DNA of 64,000 bases from Cherax quadricarinatus (Eukaryota > Arthropoda > Malacostraca > Decapoda > Parastacidae): assembly GCF_038502225.1 (NCBI RefSeq), contig NC_091323.1, forward strand, positions 27,190,990-27,254,989. The letters are read 5' to 3'. Positions 44,940 through 57,737 of the stretch are shown here, in pieces (the first letter of the stretch is position 1; each line of letters opens with the position of its first letter). The notes below the pieces were generated by a model that ran no database searches, had not been told where the DNA came from, and was given only the letters and a program-made list of their open reading frames with translations. Made by a program: the position numbers and the translations under genes.

Positions 44940-45265
44940 TATACTTTTTGGGAATACAGTGCCTGTGGAATGGGAGGAAATCAGCTTTGATCCAAAGAGT
45001 AGAGTTCAAAATCCCTCAATCAAGAGTCCTTCACCAGCATCAATAATTCCCTCTTGAAGGGGAATGCATCCTTATTGTAGAACATGAGACTTGTATTTAA
45101 ATTTAATTGCAGAAGAAACATGCATACCCTAACCTGAGCCTCACTGTATAAAAATTTAAACTGCTTTTGGTAACTTACCTCCTATTCCATACATTTACAA
45201 TGTTTGCCACATGACTTTCCTATCCACCCTATCGTATCCTTTTTATTCTAAATTCATAATTGCAA
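44940..45265 (-). repeat. Dispersed repeat and RTE RT relic
   Basis: 44940-45062 is the reverse-orientation dispersed repeat (atccctcaatcaagagtcct, tcaccagcatcaa). 45120-45265 is a decayed minus-strand RTE RT fragment (taccctaacctgagcctcac, catatttgccacatg-like). Confidence 0.65.
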
Positions 45266-45281
45266 CAAACAACTGTAGGTG

Positions 45282-45363
45282 GCACTAAGTTAGGCAACTG
45301 GGCCTTAGGCTCAGTTGCCTAACTTAGTGCTATTGGCACTAAATGCCCATGGCATTTAGTGCC
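45282..45363. repeat. Two adjacent perfect hairpins
   Basis: Hairpin 1: arms gcactaagttaggcaactg (45282-45300) and its exact complement (45312-45330), 11-nt loop. Hairpin 2: arms ggcactaaatgcc (45335-45347) and ggcatttagtgcc (45351-45363), 3-nt loop. Both stems start with the same gcactaa. Confidence 0.92.
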
Positions 45364-45828
<465 letters not shown>

Positions 45829-45984
45829 TGAGAAGTGTTCAATTTTTTTGCATTATATTTACATCACTTTGGAGGCCATTGTGAAAATGCATAGCATGGT
45901 ATGAGCATATTCAGAATAAATCAGATTTGCTTTCTCATATTTAGGTTATAGATTCATTCATTGTATAGATTTCAGGTATAAAAA

Positions 45985-46283
45985 AATATGCAAATGAGAA
46001 TGTATGAGAGAATGAGAGCACATGTGTGTCACCTGTTTGTGGTTGCAGGGGTCGAGTTATAGCTCCTGGCCCCGCGTCTACGCTACTAGGTCCTTTCTCG
46101 CCCTCCCTCATGAGTCTTATCATACCTCTTTTTAAGGCTACGTATGGATCCTGCCTCCATTACATCACTCTCCAGAATGTTCCACTTCCTGACTACTCTG
46201 TGACTGAAAAAACACTTTCTAATATCCCTGTGACTCTTCTGAGTTTTCAGCTTCCAGCTGTGACTCTTGTTGCTGTGTCTCAT
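45985..46283 (-). mobile_element. LINE C-terminal relic (family 3), first half
   Basis: Minus strand encodes SHSWKLKTQKSHRDIRKCFF, SHRVVRKWNILESDVMEAGS and KRYDKT, a CR1/Jockey-type RT C-terminus. It is interrupted at 46283 by a family 2 LINE and resumes at 47764. Confidence 0.8.
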
Positions 46284-47763
46284 CTCTTAAAGAGTGCAGA
46301 TATAGCTCCTTTGCATAAAGGAGGTAGTAGATCACTAGCTAAAAATTACAGACCAGTAGCCCTAACCTCTCACATAAAAATCTTCGAAAGAGTGATGAGA
46401 CGGCAAGTTACAAATTTCATGGACAAGCACAACCAACATAACCCGAACCAGCATGGTTTTAGAGCAGGACGATCATGTCTGTCACAGCTGCTAAGCTATT
46501 ATGACAGAATTACGGAGGCACTGGAAGACGACCAAAACGCAGACGTGATTTACACAGATTTTGCAAAGGCGTTTGACAAATGCGATCATGGAGTGATAGC
46601 GCATGAAACTAAGGCTATGGGCATTACGGGGAAGGTAGGCAGATGGATTTTCGGTTTCCTAACACACACAACACAAACAGTAGTAGTGAACAGGGCAAGA
46701 TCCAGCATCAGCGAGGTCGAAAGCTCAGTGCCCCAAGGCACTGTACTGGCACCTCTGCTGTTCCTCATCCTCATAGCATACACACACAAAAACACCCCGC
46801 ACACTTTTGTATCATCATTTGCAGATGACATGAAAATAAGCATGAAAGTCAGTACGGTAGAGGACACTGAAAAAGTACAGGAAGACATAAACAAGGTTTT
46901 CCAGTGGGCAGTGGAGAACAACATGATGTTCAATGGTGATAAGTTCCAGCTGCTTAGGTATGGAAAGAATGAAGAACTCAAAAGGAGCACTATATACAAA
47001 ACTCAAGAGGGTCACCAAATAGAACGTAAGGAACACGTAAAACACCTAGGAATAATTATGTCAGTGGACCTTTCTTTTAAAGACCCTAACAAGAAAGATC
47101 ATGACAGCCAGGAAGATGACGGGGTGGGTATTGAGAACTTTCAAAACAAAGGAAATAATGCCGATGGTGACACTTCAAATCGCTAGTGCTCCCTCACTTA
47201 GAATATTGCTCAGTGCTGATGGCCCCATTCAGGGCAGGAGAAATATCGGAGCTGGAACAAATACAGAGATCATTTGTGGCTCACATTGAGCCAGTAAAGC
47301 ACCTAAACTACTGGGAATGCCTGCAAGTCTTGAACATGTACTCATTGGAGCAGAGGAGAGAGAGGTACGATAATATATACCTGGAAGGTACTCGAGGGCT
47401 TGGTCCCAAATCTGCACACTGCCATAACATACTGGAGTGAGAGATATGGGAGGAAGTGTAAAATAAACCCAGTGAGGAGCAGGGGTGCGGTGGGGACAAT
47501 AAGGGAACACTATCAACATCCAGGGTCCCAGACTTTTCAACATCTTACCAGAAGATATCAGAAACATTGCTGGAACAAGTGTAGAAGCCTTCAAGAGGAA
47601 ACTGAACAAGTATCCTCACCAGGTGCCAGATCGACCAGGCTGTGATGGATATGAGGGGGAGTGGGACTCTAGCAGCAACAGCCTGGTTGACCAGGCAAGC
47701 ACCAGATGAGCCTGGCCCATGGCCGGGCTGAGTGAGTAGATAAACTCTCAAAACTCTTCAAAG
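46284..47763 (+). pseudogene. CR1/Jockey-type LINE (family 2), second copy, RT
   Basis: Close to 12635-14106. RT motifs: PLHKGGSRSLAKNYRPVALT (~46310), FRAGRSC, YTDFAKAFDKCDHGV (catalytic Asp, ~46550), SVPQGTVLAPLLFLIL and SSFADDMKISMKVS (catalytic DD, ~46820). The C-terminal domain MLPHLEYCSVLMAPFRAG, WECLQVLNMYSLEQRRERYD follows after frameshifts near 47100 and 47185. The 3' end stops at the family aaaggta motif (47758-47764) with a single unit. An open frame that begins at 46026 is a chance fusion of this RT with the flanking family 3 relic. 5'-truncated inside the RT. Confidence 0.87.
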
Positions 47764-48090
47764 GTATATCGAAGGTTCTGTTCCTGTCCACCTTGTCAGT
47801 TCCTCTCAGTGTTTTATATGTTGTCATGTTTCCCCTATCCTCCATTGTTGTCAGGTTGATTTCCCTTAACCTTTCCTCATAGGGCATGCCCCCTCAGCTC
47901 TGGGACTAGTCTTGTTGCAAACCTTAGCAATTTCTCGACGTGTTTGACCAGGTGTGGGTTCCATACTGGTACTGCATCCTCCAATATGGGTCTGACGTAC
48001 GTGGTGGACAGTGCCATGAATGACTTTTTACTTAGATGTCGAAATGCTATTCTCAGGTTTGCCAGGTGCTCATATGCTGCAGTATTTATT
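47764..48090 (-). mobile_element. LINE C-terminal relic (family 3), second half
   Basis: Minus strand encodes MPYEERLREINLTTMEDRGN and MTTYKTLRGTDKVDRNRTFD, the part directly upstream (in the LINE sense) of the 45985-46283 fragment. Confidence 0.8.
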
Positions 48091-48837
<747 letters not shown>

Positions 48838-49139
48838 TGAACACTTTCTTTCAATTTCGTAATCCTTATTTTATATTAAAATTAATATTGTTTTCAAAGG
48901 TTTGTTGAGTTCTTTCAAGTTCATCTCTTTCTTACATGTGTTTGCTTTATTAGTCTAAATGGAGTAAAGTAATTAGTACCTGTTATGCTAATGTCATAGT
49001 TAATTAATGCTTAAGATTCTTGGAAATGCTTTATAAGGGTTGTTTGGATCATGTCTAAAGTGAAATTTAATTTACATTTGGAAAGATTATATACATATTA
49101 GCCATCCCCACACTGACAAATGTTGAAGAATCAAAAGTA

Positions 49140-49420
49140 AAATTCAAACATTTTTGTTTAAAAGTAGAATATTCAGACTTGCTCTTGAAACTATGTATGG
49201 CTCCTGCCACTGCCACTTCCTCTCTGGGATCATTACACTTCTTGACCACACAGACTGAAGAAATACTTCCTGACATCCTTGTGGCTCGTATGCATAATGT
49301 CCAGCTGTGTCTTTGGGTTTCCATTTCTCTCCTCTTACCCTACCAGTTCTTCCTGAGTATTCTTTAAGTTTTTCAGACTTAGTTTTATTAAGTTTCATTT
49401 GACAAATGTAACATTCACCG
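49140..49420 (-). mobile_element. LINE C-terminal relic (family 3)
   Basis: Same region as 45985-46283 with decay: minus strand reads around RHSWTLCIRATRMSGSISSV and VVKKCNDPREEVAVAGAIHS. It ends ~55 bp before exon g. Confidence 0.7.
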
Positions 49421-49436
49421 ATGTTATTTGTACTAA

Positions 49437-49661
<225 letters not shown>

Positions 49662-49815
49662 TAAGGACTTCATTAGTTAAGCTAGTGACATTAATACTGA
49701 AAATTAACCATGATGAAAGAATTCTAGTAGAAGTAATACCATGGAGATTAACAAACTATGATTTTTGCAAGTTTCATGTACTGCATGTATACCCTAATTT
49801 TTTTTTTCTTGTCAG

Positions 49816-49988
49816 GAGAGCCACCTTATTTGAATGAGAACCCACTCAGAGCACTGTACCTGATTGCAACGAATGGGAAGCCAGAGATTAAGGAACGAGA
49901 GAAGCTGTCTCATGTTTTTCAGGATTTTCTTGACCAATGTTTGGATGTTGAAGTCGAAAGGCGGTCCACTGCCCACCAACTTCTAAAG
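49816..49988 (+). CDS. Pak: Pak exon h: C-lobe
   Basis: Acceptor cttgtcag ends at 49815; donor gtttgg starts at 49989. Phase 1 in, phase 0 out. Residues 341-398 begin [20 protein letters not shown] and run through the C-lobe helices to HQLLK. The preceding intron is only 180 bp, the shortest in the window and free of recognisable transposons. Confidence 0.97.
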
Positions 49989-50078
49989 GTTTGGTGTAAA
50001 ATTCTTTTGTTTCATTGTGTTCAAAACTAGTGATCACAATAGCAGTGTCCATTATAGGATATGGTATGGTATAGGTAG

Positions 50079-51863
50079 TTTTTTTTTTTTTAAACAAGTC
50101 GGCTGTCTCCCACCGAGGCAGGGTGACCCAAAAAGAAAGAAAATCCCCAAAAAGAAAATACTTTCATCATTCAACACTTTCACCTCACTCATACAACATA
50201 ATCACTGTTTTTGCAGAGGTGCCCAGAACACAACAGATTAGAAGTATATACGTATAAAGATATACAATATATCCCTCCAAACTTTCAATATCTTAACCCC
50301 TCCTTTAAAGTGCAGGCATTGTACTTCATATTTCCAGGACTCAAGTCCGGCTTTATAAAAATAACCGGTTTCCCTGAATCCCTTCACTAAATATTAACCT
50401 GCTCACACTCCAACAGCTCGTCAGGTCCCAAATACCATTCACTCCTATCTAACATGCTCATGCATGCTTGCTGGAAGTCCAAGCCCCTCGCCCACAAAAC
50501 CTCCTTTACCCCCTCCCTCCAACCTTTTCGAGGATGACCCTTACCCCTCCTTCCTTCCCCTACAGATTTATACGCTCTCCATGTCATTCTACTTTTATCC
50601 ATTCTCTCTAAATGGCCAAACCACCTCAACACACCCTCTTCAGCCCTCTGACTAATACTTTTATTAACTCCACACTCCAAATTTTCTGCATAATATTTAC
50701 ACCACACATTGCTCTTAGACAGGACATCTCCACTGCCTCCAACCGCCTCCTTGCTGCAGCATTTACAACCCAAGCTTCACACCCATATACGAGTGTTGGT
50801 ACTACTATACTTTCATACATTCCTTTCTTTGCCTCCATAGATAACATTTTTTACTTCCACATATACCTCAATGTACCACTCACCTTTTTTCCTCATCCTT
50901 CATAATTCCATCCGCTGACACGTCAACTCCCAAATATCTGAAAACATTCACTTCTTCCATACTCCTCCTCCCCAATTTGATATCCAATTTTTCTTTATCT
51001 GAATCATTTGATACTCTCATCACCTTACTCTTTTCTATGTTCACTTTCAACTTTCTACCTTTACACACATTCCCAAATTCGTCCACTAACCTTTGCAATT
51101 TTTCTTTAGAATCTCCCATAAGCACAGTATCATCAGCAAAAAGTAACTGTGTCACTTCCCATTTTGTATTTAATTCCCCATCATTTAATCCCACCCCTTT
51201 CCCGAACACCCTATCATTTACTGCTTTTACAACCCCATTTTTTTTTTTAACAAGTCGGCCGTCTCCCACCGAGGCAGGGTGACCCAAAAAAGAAAGAAAA
51301 TCCCCAAAAAGAAAATACTTTCATCAATCGAAACTTTCACAACACTCACACATTATCACTGTTTTTGCAGAGGTGCTCAGAATACAACGGTTTAGAAGCA
51401 TATACGTATAAAGATACACAATATATCCCTCCAAACTGCCATCTATAAATATATTAAACAACCTTGGTGACATTACACATCCCTAAGACCTACTTTTACC
51501 GGGAAGTAGTCTCCCTCTCTTCTACACACCCTAACCTGAGCCTCACTATCCTCATAAAAACTCTTTACAGCATTTAGTAACTTACCACCTATTCCATATA
51601 TTTGCAACATCTGCCACATTGCTCCCCTATCCACTATCATATGCCTTTTCTAAATCCATGAATATAATGAAAACTTCCCTACCTTTATGTAAATACTGCT
51701 CACATATATGCTTCAATGTAAACACTTGATCTACACATCCCCTACCCACTCTAAAACCACCTTGCTCATCTGCAATTCTACATTCTGTCTTGCCTCTAAT
51801 TCTTTCAATAATAACCCTATGGTACACTTTCCCTGGTATACTCAGTAAACTTATTCCTCTATA
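50079..51863 (-). mobile_element. RTE-like LINE, minus strand, between exons h and i
   Basis: Poly(T), tail, C-terminal block (HPRKGWREGVKEVLWARGLD at ~50470-50530), RT back to YRGISLLSIPGKVY (~51820). tataggtag is present directly before the poly(T) (50070-50078) and at the 5' end (51860-51868), a likely 9-bp target duplication. A tail-only RTE is inserted at 51239-51438. Confidence 0.9.
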
Positions 51864-51890
51864 GGTAGTAGGTTGGTAGACAGCAACCAC
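50450..51890 (-). pseudogene. RTE-like ORF2 remnant (minus strand)
   Basis: In the reading direction: YRGISLLSIPGKVYHRVIIE, FRVGRGCVDQVFTLKHICEQ, FIIFMDLEKAYDS (catalytic Asp, ~51660); then, across a frame break, LLFADDTVLMGDSKEKLQRL (catalytic DD, ~51130), VNVFRYLGVDVSADGIMKDE, VPTLVYGCEAWVVNAAARRR and the RWFGHLERMDKSRMTWRAYK block (~50590). Several frameshifts and the nested insertion disable it. Sequence is close to copies A-C, so it is fairly young. Confidence 0.88.
51239..51438 (-). mobile_element. RTE-like tail nested in the same-strand RTE
   Basis: Poly(T), caacaagtcggccgtctccc-type start and ccctccaaactgcc end, inserted into the host RTE codons for the sequence caacccca|tctataaat. 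200 bp, tail only. Confidence 0.9.
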
Positions 51891-52761
51891 CCAGGGAAGT
51901 ACTACCGTCCTGCCAGATGACTGTGAAACAGAAACCTGTAACTGTTTTGCATGATGGTAGGATTGCTGGTGTCTTTTTCTGTCTCATAAACACGCTAGAT
52001 AACAGGGATATCTTGCTACTCCAACTTACACTTTGGTCACACTTCACAGACATGCACATGCATATATATATACATACATCTAGGTTTTTCTCCTTTTTCT
52101 ACATAGCTCTTGTTCTTCTTTATTTCTTCTATTGTCCATGGGGAAGTGGAAAAGAATCTTTCCTCCGTAAGCCATGCGTGTCGTATGAGGCGACTAAAAT
52201 GCCGGGAGCAATGGGCTAGTAACCCCTTCTCCTGTAGACATTTACTAAAAAAGAGAAGAAGAAAAACTTTATAAAACTGGGATGCTTGAATGTGCGTGGA
52301 TGTAGTGCAGATGACAAGAAACAGATGATTGCTGATGTTATGAATGAAAAGAAGTTGGATGTCCTGGTCCTAAGCGAAACAAAGCTGAAGGGGGTAGGGG
52401 AGTTTCGGTGGGGGGAAATAAATGGGATTAAATCTGGAGTATCTGAGAGAGTTAGAGCAAAGGAAGGGGTAGCAGTAATGTTGAATGATCAGTTATGGAA
52501 GGAGAAAAGAGAATATGAATGTGTAAATTCAAGAATTATGTGGATTAAAGTAAAGGTTGGATGCGAGAAGTGGGTCATAATAAGCGTGTATGCACCTGGA
52601 GAAGAGAGGAATGCAGAGGAGAGAGAGAGATTTTGGGAGATGTTAAGTGAATGTATAGGAGCCTTTGAACCAAGTGAGAGAGTAATTGTGGTAGGGGACC
52701 TGAATGCTAAAGTAGGAGAAACTTTTAGAGAGGGTGTGGTAGGTAAGTTTGGGGTGCCAGG
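51864..52761 (+). mobile_element. RTE-like LINE 5' end: 5' UTR plus endonuclease start
   Basis: The only extended 5' end in the window. It begins ggtagtaggttggtagacag; the 5' UTR runs to ~52263, and the endonuclease starts at ~52280 and breaks off at GVPG (~52761), with no RT, tail or poly(A). The 5' UTR block 52139-52260 is also found alone at 18321-18468. Confidence 0.85.
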
Positions 52762-52882
52762 TGGGTATTTTGCTGGATTAGAGAAGATTGATAGCTACAT
52801 CATTAGTGTAGGATCTATTCTCTGTCCATTAATTGTGAAATGGATATGCTTATCAAATTATATTCTGATTTCTGGCAGGTAA
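52280..52882 (+). pseudogene. RTE-like APE endonuclease, N-terminal part
   Basis: Target-nicking endonuclease of the exonuclease/endonuclease/phosphatase fold. Motifs in order: CLNVRGCSADDKKQ (active-site Asn), DVLVLSETKLKG (catalytic Glu), SVYAPGEERN (Tyr), VIVVGDLNAKVG (Asp/Asn). The C-terminal SDH motif is absent because the element sequence ends at ~52761. The frame then runs by chance into intron sequence to 52882. An upstream in-frame start is unclear; the first ATG (52286) lies just after LNVRG-coding sequence begins, so the native start may be upstream. Confidence 0.87.
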
Positions 52883-53107
52883 AAACAGAAAAGTAACAAA
52901 TGCAGACAATTGGAAAAAAAAATAAGGTGTTAAATGAAAGGGTAGTGTAAAAGTGAAGCACATGTAGCAGACCACTGAGAGTATAACCAAATAAAATAAT
53001 TTTTGGAGGAAATGGTAGTACCCTTTGAAAATTACTCAGTTTCTGTACTATATACTGTATATAAATTTTCAAAGAACTTTAATATTTACTATTTTGTATA
53101 CTTTCAG

Positions 53108-53191
53108 CACCCATTTTTGAAGCTGGCTCGACCCCTCTCAAGTCTCCACCCTCTTATTGTAGCAGCAAAAGAAGCAGCCAAGAACCATTAG
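53108..53191 (+). CDS. Pak: Pak exon i: last coding exon with stop
   Basis: Acceptor actttcag ends at 53107. The exon is phase 0 and encodes the final 27 residues, [20 protein letters not shown] then KEAAKNH, ending at TAG 53189-53191. The closing HPFLK...PLSSL.PLI.AAKEA.KN block is the conserved C-terminus of group I PAKs. Coding therefore ends here. Everything downstream is 3' UTR or flank. Confidence 0.97.
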   Translation, partial: HPFLKLARPLSSLHPLIVAAKEAAKNH

Positions 53192-53759
53192 TAATGAGGG
53201 CTTACTAAATAGGACTGCAAATATGACTTCTTGCAAGTGTAATGCCAGCTTTGAGCCTAATTTTGGCAGGATCTTCTGTCATTCATTACAGGAGCTGATC
53301 TGCTTATTATGGATGTGAAGTTGGCAGGGTACAAAGAGATTCAGCTTGTCTTACCATTGCCATAATTGTTGATATTGTGTCACTCTTCAGGAATAAGGTG
53401 TGAAAAATGTGCAGGAGTGCCTTGATTATCCATTACCCAGTCTGTTGGCAGTTTCTCTGTTTAGTGCCATTGTTTGTGTCATGTACTATAGTATATAACC
53501 AGAATATGGATTATTTAAGACAAACTCTTAATAGTTTGTTGAATTTATAGTGACCAATTGTCTTAGTGCATACACAGTTTGTCTCCAAAATGGCACATAA
53601 CATGTAGAGTATGAAATGTGTGTATTTACTGTATGCATGTAATTTATACATATACATGTCTGAGTACAATACATAGTTTGGTGTATATGGAGCAAAATTT
53701 TCAGTGGCATATGACAATTTAAAAAGTGAGTGTATGCGCGTATGTGTACTCAAAACATA
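53192..53759 (+). other. Proximal 3' UTR of Pak
   Basis: Unique AT-rich sequence directly after the stop codon, with no recognisable repeat and no AATAAA that I can see. It is transcribed if the last exon extends to any of the downstream poly(A) signals. Confidence 0.6.
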
Positions 53760-54480
53760 TATGGTTGTAGGGGGTTAAGCCATATCTCCTGGCCCCTCCT
53801 TTCAATTTGCCACATGTCAGATTCACTCCCCTAGCCTTGTAGGCCCTATTGTACCCACTCTTAAAAATATGTATTGAGGCTGCCTCCATTAATACTTTCA
53901 GTCATTCCATTTCCTGACTACTCCGAGACTGAAGAAATGTGTCCTGACATTGCTGTAACTCAACTGTGTATCTATCTGTACCCCAGAGTGCCTGTTTATT
54001 CTCAGTCTATCCTTATCTGCCCTATCAATTCCTTTGAGTATTTTGTATATTGTTATCATACCTCTCCTGGTTCCTCTGTCCTCTAGTGTCATTAGATACA
54101 ATTCCAGTAGTCTTTCCTTGTAGATTTGCAACTAGTCTCGTTGCATATCCTTGCACCCTACACTTGCTTTTTCAGGTGCGGGTTCCATGCTGGCCCAGAA
54201 TGACTTTGTCAAGATTCCTGAAGGTTACTCTAGGTTTGCCAGACAGTCATTGGCTGTAAAGGTTATTCAGTTGATGCAATCCTCTGGTGATGTACCAGGT
54301 ACTATGCTCTGCCTCTGTCCCCAAAATCTATACTACTTCATGTTCAGTCTTCTTGCCCCCTTCCCCAAACTACATAACCTTGCATTTGCCGAGTGAATTC
54401 AAGCATCCACTTACCTGACTAATCTTGCCAATTGTCCAAATTTATTTGGAGCCTTCCCTGTCTCATCTTAGTTCTTCTTA
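53760..54480 (-). mobile_element. LINE C-terminal relic (family 3), extended copy
   Basis: Minus strand: SNVRTHFFSLGVVRKWND, then KERLLELYLMTLEDRGTRRG and MITIYKILKGIDRADKDRLR (53898-54131). Further sequence to ~54480 resembles the same family upstream of that block (caggtgcgggttccatgctg). Lies in the Pak 3' flank/UTR. Confidence 0.75.
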
Positions 54481-54548
54481 GTTTTGCATCAGCAAATATG
54501 GATACATTGATTCAATCCTATCTGTAATGTCATTCACAAACCAGAAAC

Positions 54549-54792
54549 GGTTACCTGGAGAGAGTTCCGGGGGTCAACGCCCCCGCGGCCCGGTCTGTGA
54601 CCAGGCCTCCTTAGGTCAGTGTCCCAGGATGCGACCCACACCAGTCGACTAACACCCAGGTACCCATTTTACTGATGGGGAACATAGACAACAGGTTGAA
54701 AGAAACACGTCCAACGTTTCTACTCTGGCTGGGAATCGAACCAAGGCCCTCGCCGTGTGAAGCGAGAGCGTTAACCACCAGGCCACCAGAGC
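54549..54792 (-). mobile_element. tRNA-derived SINE
   Basis: Reading the minus strand from 54792: gctctggtggcctggtggtt (A-box-like), cgctctcgcttcacac, ggttcgattcc (exact pol III B box, ~54735-54745), then a ~170-bp body ending ctctctccaggtaacc. No mature tRNA cloverleaf is expected beyond the head. Confidence 0.8.
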
Positions 54793-54799
54793 GGTAATG

Positions 54800-56054
54800 G
54801 TCCTAATACCAATCCTTATGAAACCTAAGTTATTCTTCCACATTACATCTTCTCTGAGGATCACTCTTTGCTTCCTTCCCCTAGAGTACTCTTTAATCCA
54901 CCAGAGTATGTTTCACTATTACTATTTCTTTGCTAACACTCCACTATGACTTTCACCACCACCACCTTCTTATTGGCACCTCACTCATTGTTGCATTACT
55001 TTTTCTACCACCTCCACCACATATTCTGCTCCCATTCCTGCCCCCTTCTTGTACATATTCTGGCTCCCTTCCCCTTGTGCTTCTGTGTGATTAGTTTATG
55101 GTCCAGGTAAGACCGAAATGTCAAGTTTGTCTCCTGTATATGGGTTATTTGTGTATACACTGGTTTTTTCCTGCTTATACCAAGTTTTTGGCCCATCCTC
55201 TTCTGGGGTACAATATAAAATGCCATCTTGCAATCAAAGAAAAACAATCCACCCACCCCTCTCTCCCTCCCTTGTCTCACATCTGTACTATGATGAAACT
55301 CCAGCTGGTAAGACCAGATTTGCCATCCTTAAACTGTCCATCTCCTTAAATACTCTGGCATTGTCACCACTATAACACCTTTATCTTCTCTCCTTGCTGA
55401 TAGGCCCACCTTTGACACATCAACTGATTTATTATCAAACTTTGATATCCTTCCATTAGCACTCCTCACAGCCCTTCCTAACTTTACCTTTGTCCTCCTC
55501 TCCACCCTTACTTATCCTTTGATTCTGCATCAATTCTTGCCCTGCAGCGCTGTATGACCCTAGTAGGTTTAGCGCTTCTTTTTTTATTATAATAATCCTT
55601 AAATACAGGGACTACATTCACTGTTTTTTAGATCTCTGGCAACTGTCCAATATCCATTGACTTGTGGGTCTTAGCTAGTGGTTCAATCAGTGCTTATGCT
55701 CCCTCTTAGAGAATTCATGGTAACAGCTTGTCAGATCCCATTGCCTTTGATGTATCCAAGTTCACTAAGAGTTTCTTGCCCTGTTGTGTGTGGCGTATAT
55801 TTTCTTGCCTGTGTACCCCGTTCCCTAGGCTTTTCGATATACTCCATTTTCATTAATACCTCTTCAGATAATTTAATTACACTTCACAGACTTAGTCATT
55901 TTTCATCAGCTGCTCTTCATCCTCCAAACTACTTGATCTTTTGTTGTAGCTGTAAAGCAGTTTTTCAGATTTGGCCTTTGCTTCTGTCATTTGTATGTTC
56001 ATGCATGTGCGCACTCACGTGTGTAATAAATAGTGTGTGAGAGCGAGTGGATGT
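54800..56054 (+). other. 3' flank, low information
   Basis: Contains a short copy of the dispersed motif (gaccctagtaggtttagcgc, 55558-55577) and CT-rich sequence; no coding assignment. Confidence 0.4.
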
Positions 56055-56240
56055 TTTTAACACACTGGCCATCTCCCACTGAGGTAGGGTGACTCTAAAA
56101 AGAAGAAACACTTTCACCATCACTCACTATCATTGCCTTGCCAGAGGCATGGCAACAATACAGCTCAGAAGCCCCTCCAAACTGCAATATCCCTACCCTT
56201 CCTCCTGAGTGTAGGCACTGTATATAATCAAGGCAGAGTG
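56055..56240 (-). mobile_element. RTE-like 3' tail relic
   Basis: aacacactggccatctccca, gaggtagggtgactctaaaa, cattgccttgccagaggcat, ctccaaactgcaatatccct; diverged. Confidence 0.7.
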
Positions 56241-57737
56241 TTAACATAAATCAAAAGAAAATATTTTAAGGAATTAAACTTACATATCTGGGTTAAGGGT
56301 AATTATGGCACTGATTGACATGTTTCATTCTTTGTGACACATGAAATATTCTAAATTATAGTGAAATTATTTGCAACACTGAAAGCACAAATTTTCATTG
56401 TGGTGCAGTTCAAGTACGACAATTAATTGGTGCATGACAAAACCATAAAATTGGTGAACTTTGTGCAGTATAGCTGAAATTGAGTGGTCATCATAAAACT
56501 CCATCACCAGGGAAAGTTCTAGTTAGTAGAAGAAAATTCTTGGAACTAGCATTGTTTCATTATTAAATAAAGGACCGAGCTATTATGCAGATTTGAAGAT
56601 TTGTAAATGTTTTAGCAATCTCATAATGATCTGAGAATATACTCTTGTTCTCTCTTATGTGTTCACTTGACTTGTTATCCTTAAAGGATGACACTTTTGT
56701 AATAACATAAGATTTCAAAATGGAGCTTGTAAGTTGTACGAAACTGGCATTCATGAAGTGTCTGTTTAGTAGGACTTAGGGGGGTGAGTTTAGTTGGTGA
56801 ACTCAAGTCACTTTACATACTAATTTAAACTTCATTATCAAGCTATACATTAAATGCTTTATCTGATGTCACTTAAGTTTATTTGCATTTTCATAATGCA
56901 TATTATGCTAAAGTTAGTGATTACACATTGTGGCTGGTAGCAACATCTGAACATGTCAAGGAAGCATATTGCTCATAAAAATCAGGTAGTTTCCAAAGAA
57001 AACAATTTACTAATGTGTCATTTCCCTCCTTCCCAGCAATGAAAAATTTTTTTTTGTCCTAACATACCCATTCTTTAGCCTTAGTAATTAAGTACAGTTA
57101 TATTACTTCATCACATAGGTATGACACTCTTTAGGAGCTGTAAAGTGAATAGAGTTACAGGACCTTGTATGGCCCATTTTTTTTTGGTGGATGCAGAAAC
57201 TTGTGTATTGGACTTAGATATATAGAGGTAGGTTATGTTAGTGCCTGTGAAATGTAGTGATTGACTTGAGTGCAGTAACTAAACAGAACCCTAATTTGTC
57301 TGGCTGTATCAGTCAGCTGTTAATTGTGAATTTACCATGTCACAATTATGCATATATATTAAGATCAGTAGTCAGAGTTGAAGTAGAGCTAAGAATTTTA
57401 CCCGTGCCTCGTTTTCAAAGTTGACAATGAATTTAATGTTTCATTACTGAGTATAGAATTACGAGGAAACCACAGCCATGTCATTAGTGTATGGGAAAGG
57501 GCAGGGCAATATATTTTCTTTTTTATGGTATCAGTCTTAGCCATAAGACCTGCAAAGTATAGAATTTAGTATTTCAAAATTAATGGAAAAATGAAGTATA
57601 TTTTATTGTAATTTAGGTAAGTCAAGAGAGCAAAAGATACAGCTTAACTTTGTCCAGTATGCATCTAGTTAATTTTTTTTTTTTTTTTTTTAATATTTTG
57701 AAAAGAATAATGCATCATCTCTATGAATCAAAAGTAT
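56241..57737 (+). other. Unique AT-rich 3' UTR/flank
   Basis: No repeats, coding or RNA genes that I can recognise on either strand. Confidence 0.5.

Noticed and set aside
46026..47186. A 386-codon open frame that could be read as a novel protein
   Set aside because: Its first ~85 codons are antisense to a family 3 LINE relic and the rest is the family 2 LINE RT; it is a chance fusion created by nested insertion.
52286..52882. A host endonuclease gene
   Set aside because: It matches the RTE endonuclease order of motifs, follows an RTE 5' UTR and runs into intron sequence; it is element-derived.
54715..54792. Possible tRNA gene on the minus strand
   Set aside because: A perfect B box is present, but the sequence continues into a SINE body and lacks a convincing full cloverleaf; it is a SINE head.
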